NCBI RefSeq assembly: GCF_959029255.1
Contig: NZ_CAUFUE010000005.1
Location: forward strand, 62,001-126,000
DNA length: 64,000 nt
From: an uncultured Bacteroides sp.
GTDB lineage: Bacteria > Bacteroidota > Bacteroidia > Bacteroidales > Bacteroidaceae
Direction: 5' to 3'
Part shown: positions 1 to 8,459 of the stretch, piece after piece
Layout: the number at the start of each line of letters is the position of its first letter
Numbering within the stretch: the first letter of the stretch is position 1
Translations under genes and position numbers: made by a program
The notes under the pieces: generated by a model
The model's database searches: none
What the model was told of the DNA's origin: nothing
What the model saw: the letters and a program-made list of their open reading frames with translations, nothing else

Positions 1-710
1 TGTTTCTGATTGAGTACAACAATACGGCCTGAATTTAGTTTTTCTGTACTGCCTTTATCGGATACATCCATAGTACCGGCTACATATATTGTTATGTTAT
101 CTGTGTTTTTGACATTTAACGTGTAACTGGTACCTGCTTCGACTAAATAAGCATTATTGTCTTTTTTGTCAATTACTGTCGTCCCGCTAATCTTTGTTGC
201 GCTCTTGATTGCTTTCTTGTCTGCGTCATTTAATTCCGGACAATCATCGTCATTACCTCTTGTCGCTGTACGGGTGACAGAAGCATTTCCTGAATTGACA
301 TTTGCTTTTCCGTTAATAATAGGAGCGGAGTATTGCAATTTCGCAATTCCTCCATCCTTATATCGCATTGTTTGCATTACCGATACAATCGTATCGCTTG
401 CAGGTATAGTAATTGTTTCACTGTAAGTTGTTTCTCCCTTGGCAACTCCGGTGGTAAGTGGTAAAGTTTCTTCACCGGCTCCTTGAGGATAAATAAAGAT
501 ATTATAAGTCTGATTGCTTTTACCATTAACATTCACGTTTACGGTAACTTTAGCTGTAGTGGACCAAGGAAAATTAGAAGGAACTACAAGGTCTGTAATG
601 CCTCCGTTATCAGGAAGTCTATCAGGATTATACACGTCATTATCCATGCATCCGACAAACGTCAACGACAAGGCGAATAATGCACTTTTCAATATACGCA
701 TTGTTTTCAT
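1..710 (-). CDS. Lipoprotein, 5' part only (runs off the left edge)
   Basis: Open from an ATG at 708-710 on the minus strand to the window edge, about 236 codons without a stop. The protein starts with K, T, M, R and a hydrophobic stretch ending at FVGC, a plausible lipobox, so it is probably a surface or periplasmic lipoprotein. After the Cys comes an acidic linker and a segment reading DLVVPSNFPWSTTAKVTV, followed by beta-rich sequence with NVNVNGK. This start resembles LruC-domain lipoproteins of Bacteroides, but the diagnostic C-terminal part lies outside the window, so the family is a guess. The 286 bases to the divergent LysE gene hold no other gene that I can see. Confidence 0.7.
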   Translation of the reverse strand, partial: MKTMRILKSALFALSLTFVGCMDNDVYNPDRLPDNGGITDLVVPSNFPWSTTAKVTVNVNVNGKSNQTYNIFIYPQGAGEETLPLTTGVAKGETTYSETITIPASDTIVSVMQTMRYKDGGIAKLQYSAPIINGKANVNSGNASVTRTATRGNDDDCPELNDADKKAIKSATKISGTTVIDKKDNNAYLVEAGTSYTLNVKNTDNITIYVAGTMDVSDKGSTEKLNSGRIVVLNQK

Positions 711-996
711 AATCTATATTTTTTGATTGGCATTGCAAAGATACAACATCTTTTGATATTCTGCTTGTATTTGGCCTAAAACTTGTATATCTTATTTATA
801 TAAGTTGGTATTTTAATACTTTTTATCCGTTATAGGAAATAAAATGCAGTCAATACTTTCAAAAAGCAATTTACCATTATAACAATGTGTATTTGGTAGT
901 CTGAAAAAGGGTAATCTTTACTTTTAAAATCCTTTTCCGTCGAAAAAACGTTAACACAATTCGTTCATCTCATAAAAAAGTCCGATATTTGCAGGC

Positions 997-1650
997 ATGA
1001 TTCAGATAGAGACCATATTTGACATATTATGGAAAGGATTCATAATCGGTGTTATAGTGTCCGCACCGTTGGGTCCTGTAGGGGTATTGTGCATTCAGCG
1101 CACTTTGAATAAAGGACGATGGTATGGTTTTGTAACCGGTATAGGAGCTTCTCTGAGTGATATTGCATACGCTTTGTTGACGGGTTATGGGATGAGTTTC
1201 GTTTTTGATTATGTCAACAAGAATATTTTTTACCTGCAACTCTTTGGCAGTATTCTTCTATTAGCGTTTGGTATTTATACATTTCGTAGCAATCCCGTAC
1301 AATCTATCCGCCCAGTCTCTGTCAATAAGGGCTCTTATTTTCATAACTTCATCACGGCTTTTGCCGTTACACTCTCCAATCCACTGATTATATTTCTATT
1401 TGTCGGCCTTTTTGCCCGTTTTGCTTTTGTAAGTGAGGGGATATTGGTATTTGAGGCTGTCACGGGATATCTAGCCATCGCTTTAGGTGCTTTGGCATGG
1501 TGGTTCGGTATTACTTATTTTGTGAATAAAGTCCGCACGCAATTCAACTTACGCGGCATCTGGATATTGAACCGTATCATCGGAAGCATTGTTATGGTGG
1601 TGTCTGTACTCGGATTGGTGTTTACGTTGATGGGCGAGTCGTTATATTAG
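997..1650 (+). CDS. LysE/RhtB family exporter
   Basis: A 217-residue membrane protein of the LysE superfamily, whose members export amino acids or related small molecules across the inner membrane. Residues 10-40 carry the family signature: a first membrane helix followed by SAPLGPVGVLCIQRTL, the usual PGP-type loop. About six hydrophobic segments follow, with SNPLIIFLF near residue 130 in the position of the second conserved motif. The length fits the family. The start is the ATG at 997. It stands alone, divergent from the lipoprotein gene on its left, and its substrate cannot be told from sequence. Confidence 0.85.
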   Translation: MIQIETIFDILWKGFIIGVIVSAPLGPVGVLCIQRTLNKGRWYGFVTGIGASLSDIAYALLTGYGMSFVFDYVNKNIFYLQLFGSILLLAFGIYTFRSNPVQSIRPVSVNKGSYFHNFITAFAVTLSNPLIIFLFVGLFARFAFVSEGILVFEAVTGYLAIALGALAWWFGITYFVNKVRTQFNLRGIWILNRIIGSIVMVVSVLGLVFTLMGESLY

Positions 1651-1734
1651 ATGATAGTGGATAATTGATAGATGATAAGACTGTATTCATAATTTAAAGC
1701 TCATAAATTATAAATCATAAATCATAAATCTTAC
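1651..1734. repeat. Heptamer-rich intergenic repeat
   Basis: The gap between the LysE and DUF4924 genes is almost entirely short A/T-rich units: GATGATAG/GATAATTGATAG variants on the left and three to four tandem TAAATCA units on the right, just before the DUF4924 start. A small dyad (ATAATTTA / TAAATTAT) lies in the centre. It belongs to the same general class as the other 7-bp repeat arrays in this window, but it has no long complementary arms. Confidence 0.5.
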
Positions 1735-2274
1735 GTGAAGATTGCAAAACAACTGAAAGAAAAGAATATTGCCGAATACCTTATATATATGTGGCAAGTA
1801 GAAGATTTGATTCGTGCCAATAAGTGCGATATCGATGAAATACGTCATAATATCATTTCCCGTTACTTGGAAGAAGAACGCCCTGCATTGGAAGAATGGT
1901 ATGCCAATCTGGTTGAGATGATGCGTGCGGAGGGGGTGAAGGAAAAAGGGCATCTGCAAATCAATCGTAATGTGATACAGAATCTGACAGAACTACATGC
2001 CGCTTTATTGGCTTCCACCAAATATCCGTTTTATAATGCCGCCTATTTCAAAGCGTTACCTTTCATTGTAGAATTGCGCCGTAAGAACGGAAAAGAAGAT
2101 GAACCGGAGTTGGAGACCTGCTTCGAAGCACTTTATGGTATATTATTACTGCGTTTGCAGAAGAAAGAAATCAGCCAAGGGACTGCCAAAGCCATGGAAG
2201 CAATCAGTAGTTTCGTTTCACTGCTTGCCAATTACTACGATAAGGAAAAACGTGGCGAACTGGATTTGGAGTGA
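1735..2274 (+). CDS. DUF4924 family protein
   Basis: A 179-residue soluble, mostly helical protein of the DUF4924 family, which is found widely in Bacteroidetes and has no known function. The beginning, MKIAKQLKEKNIAEYLIYMW, is typical of the family. The sequence is rich in E, K and L, with no signal peptide or membrane segment. The start is a GTG at 1735; no in-frame ATG gives the full conserved N-terminus. It is followed by rfbD after a 127-bp gap containing AATCGTC-type heptamers, so co-transcription is possible but not shown. Confidence 0.8.
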   Translation: MKIAKQLKEKNIAEYLIYMWQVEDLIRANKCDIDEIRHNIISRYLEEERPALEEWYANLVEMMRAEGVKEKGHLQINRNVIQNLTELHAALLASTKYPFYNAAYFKALPFIVELRRKNGKEDEPELETCFEALYGILLLRLQKKEISQGTAKAMEAISSFVSLLANYYDKEKRGELDLE

Positions 2275-2401
2275 TAAAAGGTGATAAGGTGATGGAATGC
2301 GGCAAGGTAACTTGAATCGTCAAATCGTAAATCGTCAACATACCTATGTATTAAAGATAAAAATGTGTCATGACCCTAGGGAATAAATCGTAAATAAAAA
2401 T
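2275..2401. repeat. Degenerate heptamer array between DUF4924 gene and rfbD
   Basis: Holds GGTGATAA/GGTGATGG units after the DUF4924 stop and a tandem of AATCGTC, AAATCGT, AAATCGTC in the middle. No gene seen. Another instance of short-period repeat in a gap between housekeeping genes. Confidence 0.4.
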
Positions 2402-3262
2402 ATGAATATTTTAATAACCGGTGCCAACGGTCAACTTGGCAATGAAATGCAGGTGTTGTCGCAAGAGAATTCTCAACACTCTTATTTTTTTACCGACGTG
2501 CAAGAACTGGATATTTGTGACGAACAGGCAGTACGTGCGTTTGTAACCGATAATCAAATAAATGTTATTGTTAATTGTGCTGCCTATACAGCGGTAGACA
2601 AGGCGGAAGACAATGCCGAACTTTGCGATAAACTGAATCATATTGCTCCCGGGTATCTGGCTGCCGCTGCCGAAGCCTGTGGCGCTGCATTGATTCAAGT
2701 CTCCACCGATTATGTCTTTGACGGTACGGGACATATTCCTTATACGGAAGAAGTTACTCCTTGTCCTAATTCCGTATATGGCTCTACTAAGTTGGAAGGA
2801 GAACAGATTGTGATGAAGAATTGTAGCCGTGCCATGATTATCCGTACAGCGTGGCTATATTCCATTTACGGAAATAACTTTGTGAAAACCATGATTCGTC
2901 TGGGACGTGAACGTGAAACTCTGGGTGTTGTTTTCGACCAGATAGGAACACCGACATACGCCAATGATTTGGCGCGTGTCATTTTCGCAGCTATCAATCA
3001 AGGCATCGTTCCCGGCATCTATCATTTCAGCGATGAAGGTGTCTGTTCATGGTATGATTTTACTTTGGCAATACACCGTCTGGCTGGTATTACAACCTGT
3101 AAAGTAAGTCCGTTGCACACGGATGAATTTCCGGCAAAAGCGCCGCGTCCGCATTATTCCGTATTGGATAAAACAAAAATAAAGAAGACATTCGGTATTG
3201 AAATTCCCCACTGGGAGAAGTCACTCGAAGAGTGCCTTTCTCAGTTGATAGTTGATAGATGA
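2402..3262 (+). CDS. rfbD: dTDP-4-dehydrorhamnose reductase
   Basis: A 286-residue short-chain dehydrogenase (RmlD family) that reduces dTDP-4-keto-L-rhamnose to dTDP-L-rhamnose with NAD(P)H, the last step in making the rhamnose donor for surface polysaccharides. The N-terminus has the Rossmann motif ITGANGQLG (residues 4-12). The catalytic region shows STDYVFDG (about 104-111) and YGSTKLEGE, which gives the Tyr-x3-Lys pair. FDQIGTPTYANDLA is the usual substrate-loop motif. Oddity: the last seven codons (S Q L I V D R) and the stop are made of the TTGATAG repeat that begins the inverted-repeat element at 3243, so the native C-terminus may have been replaced. The other rhamnose genes are not in the window. 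Confidence 0.95.
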   Translation: MNILITGANGQLGNEMQVLSQENSQHSYFFTDVQELDICDEQAVRAFVTDNQINVIVNCAAYTAVDKAEDNAELCDKLNHIAPGYLAAAAEACGAALIQVSTDYVFDGTGHIPYTEEVTPCPNSVYGSTKLEGEQIVMKNCSRAMIIRTAWLYSIYGNNFVKTMIRLGRERETLGVVFDQIGTPTYANDLARVIFAAINQGIVPGIYHFSDEGVCSWYDFTLAIHRLAGITTCKVSPLHTDEFPAKAPRPHYSVLDKTKIKKTFGIEIPHWEKSLEECLSQLIVDR

Positions 3263-3690
3263 TAGTTGATAGATAGAGATACTCTTATTTATGATAGAGG
3301 ATAATGTAACTCAACAAAAATCTTATTTTTTTGCTATTCGTATAGTGAAGGCATATAAGTATCTGTCAACTCATGGGGAGTATGTCTTGTCAAAACAACT
3401 GTTGCGGAGCGGTACGGCTGTTGGTGCTTTGTTGCGTGAAGGTATTCATGCACAGAGTCGTGCTGATTTTCTTAATAAAATGAATATAGCTTTGAAAGAG
3501 GCTTATGAAACTGAATATTGGATATCGCTGTTGCATGATACAGGTTACTTATCGGATGATATTTATTCTTCTATTCATGCGGACAGTGTAGAATTGGTGA
3601 GATTATTAACAAGTACAGTAAAAACATTAAAGGATAGTCTTGGTAGGCAGTAGTATTTAACTATCAACTATCAACTATCAACTATCAACT
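3243..3690. mobile_element. Inverted-repeat element carrying a four-helix-bundle gene
   Basis: The left arm (3243-3271) and right arm (3662-3690) are reverse complements over 29 bp with one mismatch. Both consist of four tandem 7-bp units (GTTGATA / TATCAAC type). Between them is a 390-bp interior holding one complete gene (3291-3653). The left arm overlaps the end of rfbD; the right arm ends 3 bp before the prfC start codon. Small hairpin-bounded inserts encoding an S23/IVP protein are known as 23S rRNA intervening sequences, and this has the same layout but lies between protein genes. That it moves as a unit is my inference; no target duplication was identified. Confidence 0.5.
3291..3653 (+). 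CDS. Four-helix bundle protein (S23/IVP family)
   Basis: A 120-residue protein of the 23S rRNA intervening-sequence (S23/IVP) family, which folds as a four-helix bundle and is related to the Avd accessory proteins of diversity-generating retroelements. Family hallmarks visible: SYFFAIRIVKAYKYL (about 11-25), VLSKQLLRSGTAVGALL (about 33-49), ADFLNKMNIALKEAYETEYWISLL (about 59-82) and DTGYL. The molecular role of these proteins is unknown; RNA or nucleic-acid binding is suspected. It is the only gene between the two complementary heptamer arms described for 3243-3690. The start is the ATG at 3291, 28 bp after rfbD; no clear promoter is seen, so it may be read through from rfbD. Confidence 0.85.
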   Translation: MIEDNVTQQKSYFFAIRIVKAYKYLSTHGEYVLSKQLLRSGTAVGALLREGIHAQSRADFLNKMNIALKEAYETEYWISLLHDTGYLSDDIYSSIHADSVELVRLLTSTVKTLKDSLGRQ

Positions 3691-3693
3691 AAA

Positions 3694-5259
3694 ATGAACG
3701 AAATAGAAAGAAGACGAACATTTGCGATTATCGCGCATCCGGATGCCGGTAAAACATCATTGACTGAAAAGTTATTGCTTTTCGGTGGACAGATACAAGT
3801 AGCCGGAGCTGTAAAAAGTAATAAGATAAAGAAAACGGCGACATCAGACTGGATGGATATCGAAAAACAGCGCGGTATCTCTGTCACCACCTCTGTGATG
3901 GAGTTCGATTATCAGGATTATAAAATAAATATCCTCGATACTCCGGGTCACCAGGATTTTGCTGAAGACACTTACCGTACGCTGACAGCTGTAGACAGTG
4001 TTATCATCGTAGTGGACGGTGCGAAAGGTGTGGAAACCCAAACCCGTAAATTGATGGAAGTCTGTCGTATGCGTAATACGCCGGTAATTATCTTCGTCAA
4101 TAAAATGGACCGTGAGGCGAAAGACCCGTTCGACTTGCTCGACGAATTGGAGGAAGAACTCTCTATCCATGTACGCCCTCTGACGTGGCCCATCGAAAGC
4201 GGTGTCCGTTTCAAGGGAGTATACAATATTTATGAACATAATCTGAACCTCTACCAACCCTCCAAACAAGTTGTCACGGAAAAAGTAGAAGTAGATATCC
4301 ATACCGAAGAACTGGATAAACATATCGGTTCACCACTGGCTGACAAACTGCGCGGTGAGCTGGAACTGATAGACGGCGTTTATCCCGAATTCAATAATGA
4401 AGAATACCTGAAAGGCGAACTTGCCCCGGTCTTTTTTGGTTCCGCATTGAACAACTTTGGTGTGCAGGAATTGTTGGACTGTTTTGTGGAGATTGCCCCA
4501 AGCCCCCGCCCGGTGAAAGCGGAAGAGCGTGAAGTAGCGCCGGAAGAACCTAAATTCACCGGTTTCATCTTTAAGATTACAGCCAATATTGACCCGAACC
4601 ATCGTTCCTGTATCGCTTTCTGCAAGATATGTTCAGGCAAGTTTACGCGAAACGCTCCCTACCTGCATGTGCGTCATGGAAAAACCGTGCGCTTTTCGTC
4701 ACCTACCCAGTTCATGGCACAGCGCAAGACTACCATTGACGAAGCTTGGGCGGGAGATATCATTGGTTTGCCGGATAACGGAACTTTTAAGATTGGCGAT
4801 ACCCTGACTGAAGGCGAAATGCTTCACTTCCGTGGACTTCCGAGCTTCTCTCCCGAAATGTTTAAATACATCGAGAACGCCGACCCGATGAAGCAGAAAC
4901 AGCTTGCCAAAGGTATCGACCAGTTGATGGACGAAGGTGTGGCACAATTGTTCGTCAACCAATTCAATGGTCGTAAGATTATCGGTACCGTAGGCCAGTT
5001 GCAATTTGAAGTTATCCAATACCGTTTGGAAAATGAATATAGCGCCAAATGCCGCTGGGAACCGCTGAGCCTGTATAAAGCCTGTTGGATTGAAAGTGAC
5101 GACCCTGAAGAACTGGAAGCTTTCAAGAAACGCAAATACCAGTATATGGCAAAAGACCGCGAGGGTAGGGATGTGTTCTTGGCCGATAGTGGTTATGTAC
5201 TGCAAATGGCGCAGATGGACTTCAAGAATATCAGGTTCCACTTTACGAGCGAATTCTGA
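3694..5259 (+). CDS. prfC: Peptide chain release factor 3
   Basis: A 521-residue translational GTPase that recycles release factors RF1/RF2 from the ribosome after termination. The G domain shows G1 AHPDAGKTSLTEKLL (residues 12-26), the switch region around RGISVTTSVM, G3 DTPGHQDFAEDTYRTL (about 80-95) and G4 NKMD (about 135). The C-terminal RF3 domain has QLQFEVIQYRLENEY. Length and order match RF3 rather than EF-G, which is longer. The start codon follows directly on the right arm of the 3243-3690 element, so its untranslated leader is made of repeat sequence. A hairpin terminator follows at 5280. Confidence 0.96.
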   Translation: MNEIERRRTFAIIAHPDAGKTSLTEKLLLFGGQIQVAGAVKSNKIKKTATSDWMDIEKQRGISVTTSVMEFDYQDYKINILDTPGHQDFAEDTYRTLTAVDSVIIVVDGAKGVETQTRKLMEVCRMRNTPVIIFVNKMDREAKDPFDLLDELEEELSIHVRPLTWPIESGVRFKGVYNIYEHNLNLYQPSKQVVTEKVEVDIHTEELDKHIGSPLADKLRGELELIDGVYPEFNNEEYLKGELAPVFFGSALNNFGVQELLDCFVEIAPSPRPVKAEEREVAPEEPKFTGFIFKITANIDPNHRSCIAFCKICSGKFTRNAPYLHVRHGKTVRFSSPTQFMAQRKTTIDEAWAGDIIGLPDNGTFKIGDTLTEGEMLHFRGLPSFSPEMFKYIENADPMKQKQLAKGIDQLMDEGVAQLFVNQFNGRKIIGTVGQLQFEVIQYRLENEYSAKCRWEPLSLYKACWIESDDPEELEAFKKRKYQYMAKDREGRDVFLADSGYVLQMAQMDFKNIRFHFTSEF

Positions 5260-5279
5260 TTTCCCTCACTATAAAACAA

Positions 5280-5322
5280 AAAGACAGGGGTACGAAGTTT
5301 CCAACTTTGTGCCCCTGTCTTG
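5280..5322 (+). terminator. Terminator after prfC
   Basis: Stem AAGACAGGGG-x-ACGAAG pairs with CTTTGT-GCCCCTGTCTT, with a short loop TTTCCAA. It lies between the convergent prfC and SusD-like genes and may serve both; no long T-run follows. Confidence 0.7.
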
Positions 5323-5348
5323 TATAATACTGTTTGATTGACAGGTGA

Positions 5349-7544
5349 TTAGTATCCTGGATTTTGTGAAAGCGCTGAATTCTTATCCAGTTCTTGGAGA
5401 GGAATAGGCAACAGCAAATAGTACTCTTTCAGATTAAGCTCGGATATTGCCAAACCATTTCTCTTTAGGAAAGCGAAATAACCCGGAAGCATCAGTTGGG
5501 CTCTTGTCTCTTTAATACCTTGTTGTAAATCAGCTGATACGGTTATACTCTTCGCATGAGTCACTTTTTCCAAGTGTTCCTTTCCCTTGTTTACATTCCC
5601 GGTATGATATTCACACTCTGCCAAAGAGAGAAGGACATTCGCATAAGTCAGAACAGGTGTAATTGCTGTTTCATCACTTCTCGTTCCGTCCTCTTGAAGC
5701 AGACCCAATATCAACTCACGGCTGTTTTCTGTATATTCATAAGCAGATTCAAGCTGATAATATCCATTGGAAACAACCTGTTCCAACAAAGGCTTGGCTT
5801 TAACATACTCTTTCCTGTACATATATATGTCAGCCAGGATGATACGTGCCACATCTTTTGAGATGAAAAGTACATCGTTCGGAGCTTGGGCAATGGCGGC
5901 GTTTCTCTTTTCTTCCAGATAATTGATAGCCTGTTGAAGATTAAGGATGAGCGCATCCAGAATTTCATTTTCAGGGGTACGTTTTATATTATAATTATTA
6001 ACTTCCGCCTGTGTTGTCAGATAAGGCACTCCACCCCAGCACACCACCATATTGTAATAGCACAGTGCGTTATAGGTATTCAGAAACTCCTGATATACAG
6101 ATTGTGCCTGGGCGTCTGCATCAAGAAGCCTTAAATTCATGTTGATAGCCTTGTAGAAATTCTCCCAACTCTGATTCAAATTTGCATTATTATCCAATAC
6201 AGGAGCTTTAAAATTTGGGTCGTTTGTTAATCCTGTATAATGGGAGTCTATTGCGTTGGATAAAGTTATAGCCTTGGAAAGGGAAAGTGCATAACCCAAA
6301 ATGGCGGATGAACCGTTTTCTCCTAATTTTGGGATAGCTGCGTTAGGGTCGCCTTTCTGGATGAGGTGAAGCGAGGCGACGATTTTCCCCCTGAAGTCAT
6401 AGAGGTAGATTATGTCATCCATATCTTTTCTTGAATTGGATGGCTTAATCTTAAGTTCTAGCACGTTTTCTGTGATGGCTTTTTCGTAGTCCATGGCAGA
6501 AGAAGCTGTCGTTTCATATAAAGAATTAAAAAAATAATCGGGGTTTATGCTCGAAATAGGTCCGTCGGTACTGTTTTCCGGCGAGGTTAAACTAACGGGG
6601 ATTGGCGAACTTATTTTTATACTGTAATCCCCGCCTTTAGTCGGGATGTTCAGTTCAGAAGTTTCAAGTGTGACTTTGGTGTCTTCTCCGGCAATTTCAT
6701 TACCTGCAATGCCATCGTCGTTCCAGTCGAAGTAATAAGCTAAATCTTTGACTTCTACTTTTTTACCCAGTTCTTCGTATCTTCTTATAATATTTTCGGT
6801 AATATTTGCCAATTCGCTGTTCAATAAATCCCGGTCTTCCTTTATTTGATTCATGGTAGTAGTCGAAAAAGCGCCTGATGCTGAAAATTCCGTGGTAAGA
6901 CGTGATAGATATTCAGTGATTTCCGCTTCTGTCCGGTCACAGAGAATTAAGGCTGATACGGCAATCAACGCTCCGGCTTCATCTGTTCCCGAAGTGATGG
7001 AGAATTGGGAAGCATCTGTAGCGGCATACTGTTCAAGCCCGAATGCTTTCAACAATTCCTTTTGTGTTTGCTTGTTGGCTTCCTTGAAGTTTTTCCCTTC
7101 CTTGGTGATGAGTTGAATAATTCTCTGACTTTTCAGATGAGTCAGGATATTCACATTGATAGTTTGTTGGTCGGACAAGTCCACTATCGCATTCAGTTTG
7201 AGCGTACCGGATGAAAGTTCACCCTCTACTTCGTTAAAGAAGTAACCGTCCGCCGTCAGCTTGGCATAAGGCGTATCAAATTCTTGTGTGCCGAAATTGA
7301 ATGCCCCTGAATTGTCTTCTATTGTTGACGTAAAGGTTTTACCCGTTTCATGCATAGAAGCATCCATGGGCTGCATATTGATGGAAGAACCGCGTACAAA
7401 CGGGCCTTTCTCTACTTTACCGTTTACTTTGAAATTAGTGGGCGGGAATTGTTCACTGTTGGGCTTTTCCTCATCACTGCATGCTGCTGACAGCAAGCAC
7501 AAGGCAATCCCCAATAAATAATTGTAAAAGCGTTTTCTGTTCAT
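5349..7544 (-). CDS. Large SusD/RagB-like lipoprotein with extra N-terminal domains
   Basis: A 731-residue outer-membrane lipoprotein. The start used is the ATG at 7542-7544, giving MNRKRFYNYLLGIALCLLSAAC with a clear lipobox; the open frame extends further upstream but would bury this signal. Residues of about 35-250 hold a domain beginning VNGKVEKGPFVRGSSI, a motif seen in surface proteins of this phylum, and a DWNDDGIAGNE segment that looks like a calcium-binding loop. The C-terminal 350 residues are SusD-like: helix repeats with ARIILADIYMYRKEY, a TPR-like region, and the typical ending LLPIPLQELDKNSALSQNPGY. SusD proteins bind ligands for a SusC transporter, but no SusC gene is adjacent, so it is an orphan, and the N-terminal fusion is unusual. 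Ligand unknown. Confidence 0.8.
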   Translation of the reverse strand: MNRKRFYNYLLGIALCLLSAACSDEEKPNSEQFPPTNFKVNGKVEKGPFVRGSSINMQPMDASMHETGKTFTSTIEDNSGAFNFGTQEFDTPYAKLTADGYFFNEVEGELSSGTLKLNAIVDLSDQQTINVNILTHLKSQRIIQLITKEGKNFKEANKQTQKELLKAFGLEQYAATDASQFSITSGTDEAGALIAVSALILCDRTEAEITEYLSRLTTEFSASGAFSTTTMNQIKEDRDLLNSELANITENIIRRYEELGKKVEVKDLAYYFDWNDDGIAGNEIAGEDTKVTLETSELNIPTKGGDYSIKISSPIPVSLTSPENSTDGPISSINPDYFFNSLYETTASSAMDYEKAITENVLELKIKPSNSRKDMDDIIYLYDFRGKIVASLHLIQKGDPNAAIPKLGENGSSAILGYALSLSKAITLSNAIDSHYTGLTNDPNFKAPVLDNNANLNQSWENFYKAINMNLRLLDADAQAQSVYQEFLNTYNALCYYNMVVCWGGVPYLTTQAEVNNYNIKRTPENEILDALILNLQQAINYLEEKRNAAIAQAPNDVLFISKDVARIILADIYMYRKEYVKAKPLLEQVVSNGYYQLESAYEYTENSRELILGLLQEDGTRSDETAITPVLTYANVLLSLAECEYHTGNVNKGKEHLEKVTHAKSITVSADLQQGIKETRAQLMLPGYFAFLKRNGLAISELNLKEYYLLLPIPLQELDKNSALSQNPGY

Positions 7545-7596
7545 TGTAATATTTTTATGTAATGCTTGCGGTAGGAAGAGTAGCTTCATTGCGTAG

Positions 7597-7604
7597 CAAA
7601 GGTA
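7597..7604 (-). promoter_or_regulatory. Probable -7 box for the SusD-like gene
   Basis: On the minus strand reads TACCTTTG, matching the Bacteroides -7 consensus TAnnTTTG, 52 bp before the start codon. No good -33 TTTG at the right distance. Confidence 0.45.
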
Positions 7605-7893
7605 ATAAAAACTTTGCACCTCGGTATCTTTTATCGGGATAAAGCGTTACCTTTTTTAGGATGATAAATAAAAACAGTTATTGAATTCTATTCAGTCGTA
7701 TAGTGAATTATCTACTATTCAGAAGGTGCTCTGACGAAGGGGAGTATTGGGTGATTGTTGGAACTCATAAAGCCTTTTTCCCAAAGAGCATGTTTTTTCT
7801 TTATATACGGCATAAGTATCTTTTTTAATCGGTCTTTTTAATCCGAAAGATGTAATTTATCTTATCTGTTTATTCTTTCTGCTTGATTTTCAT

Positions 7894-7901
7894 TATTTTT
7901 G
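7894..7901 (+). promoter_or_regulatory. Probable -7 box for the Vsr gene
   Basis: TATTTTTG fits TAnnTTTG and ends 21 bp before the ATG at 7923. It overlaps an in-frame upstream TTG at 7899, which argues for the ATG as the real start. The rest of 7605-7893 shows no gene. Confidence 0.4.
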
Positions 7902-7922
7902 CTTGGTGATAAATCAGATTGC

Positions 7923-8459
7923 ATGGATATTTGGAGTAAAAAGAAACGTTCAGCTGTCATGGCGAAGATACGGAGTCGAGACACGAAACCGGAGTGGATT
8001 GTACGTCGCTACCTCTTTTCGCGCGGCTATCGCTACCGCAAAAACGTGAAAGGGCTGCCGGGCACGCCGGATATCGTGTTACGCAAGTATGGCATCGTGA
8101 TTTTCATACATGGGTGTTTCTGGCATGGGCATGAGGTGGATGGGCATATCCCGCATTCCAATAGCGATTTTTGGCGAAAGAAAATTGAACGCAATAAACT
8201 GCGTGATGAGCGCGACAAGGAAGCATTGAAACAGATGGGCTGGTGCGTAATGACTGTGTGGGAATGCCAGTTGAAGCCTGCGGTGAGGAAACAGACGTTA
8301 CTGGAAATAGAGTATCATATCAACCACGTATTTTTGAAGCGGTTCAAGCCTAAAACACCACGGCTTTATGACAATGGGAAGCACGAAGAAGTTCTTGGCA
8401 TGGTTGCCGAAGGTGAAGTAAAATATGGAAGAAGTGACATGTGCTTATTCTTCTTTTAA
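7923..8459 (+). CDS. vsr: Very short patch repair endonuclease (Vsr)
   Basis: A 178-residue Vsr-type nuclease, which nicks next to T:G mismatches made when 5-methylcytosine deaminates. Starting from the ATG at 7923 it reads MDIWSKKKRSAVMAKIRSRD, the usual Vsr beginning; TKPEWIVRRYLF follows. The catalytic core is visible: GLPGTPDIVL with the metal-binding Asp, then IFIHGCFWHGH with the conserved His residues, then the WECQL motif near residue 115. Vsr normally partners a cytosine-5 methyltransferase, but none is in this window. The C-terminal 45 residues after WECQLKPA are not recognised. Confidence 0.88.
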   Translation: MDIWSKKKRSAVMAKIRSRDTKPEWIVRRYLFSRGYRYRKNVKGLPGTPDIVLRKYGIVIFIHGCFWHGHEVDGHIPHSNSDFWRKKIERNKLRDERDKEALKQMGWCVMTVWECQLKPAVRKQTLLEIEYHINHVFLKRFKPKTPRLYDNGKHEEVLGMVAEGEVKYGRSDMCLFFF

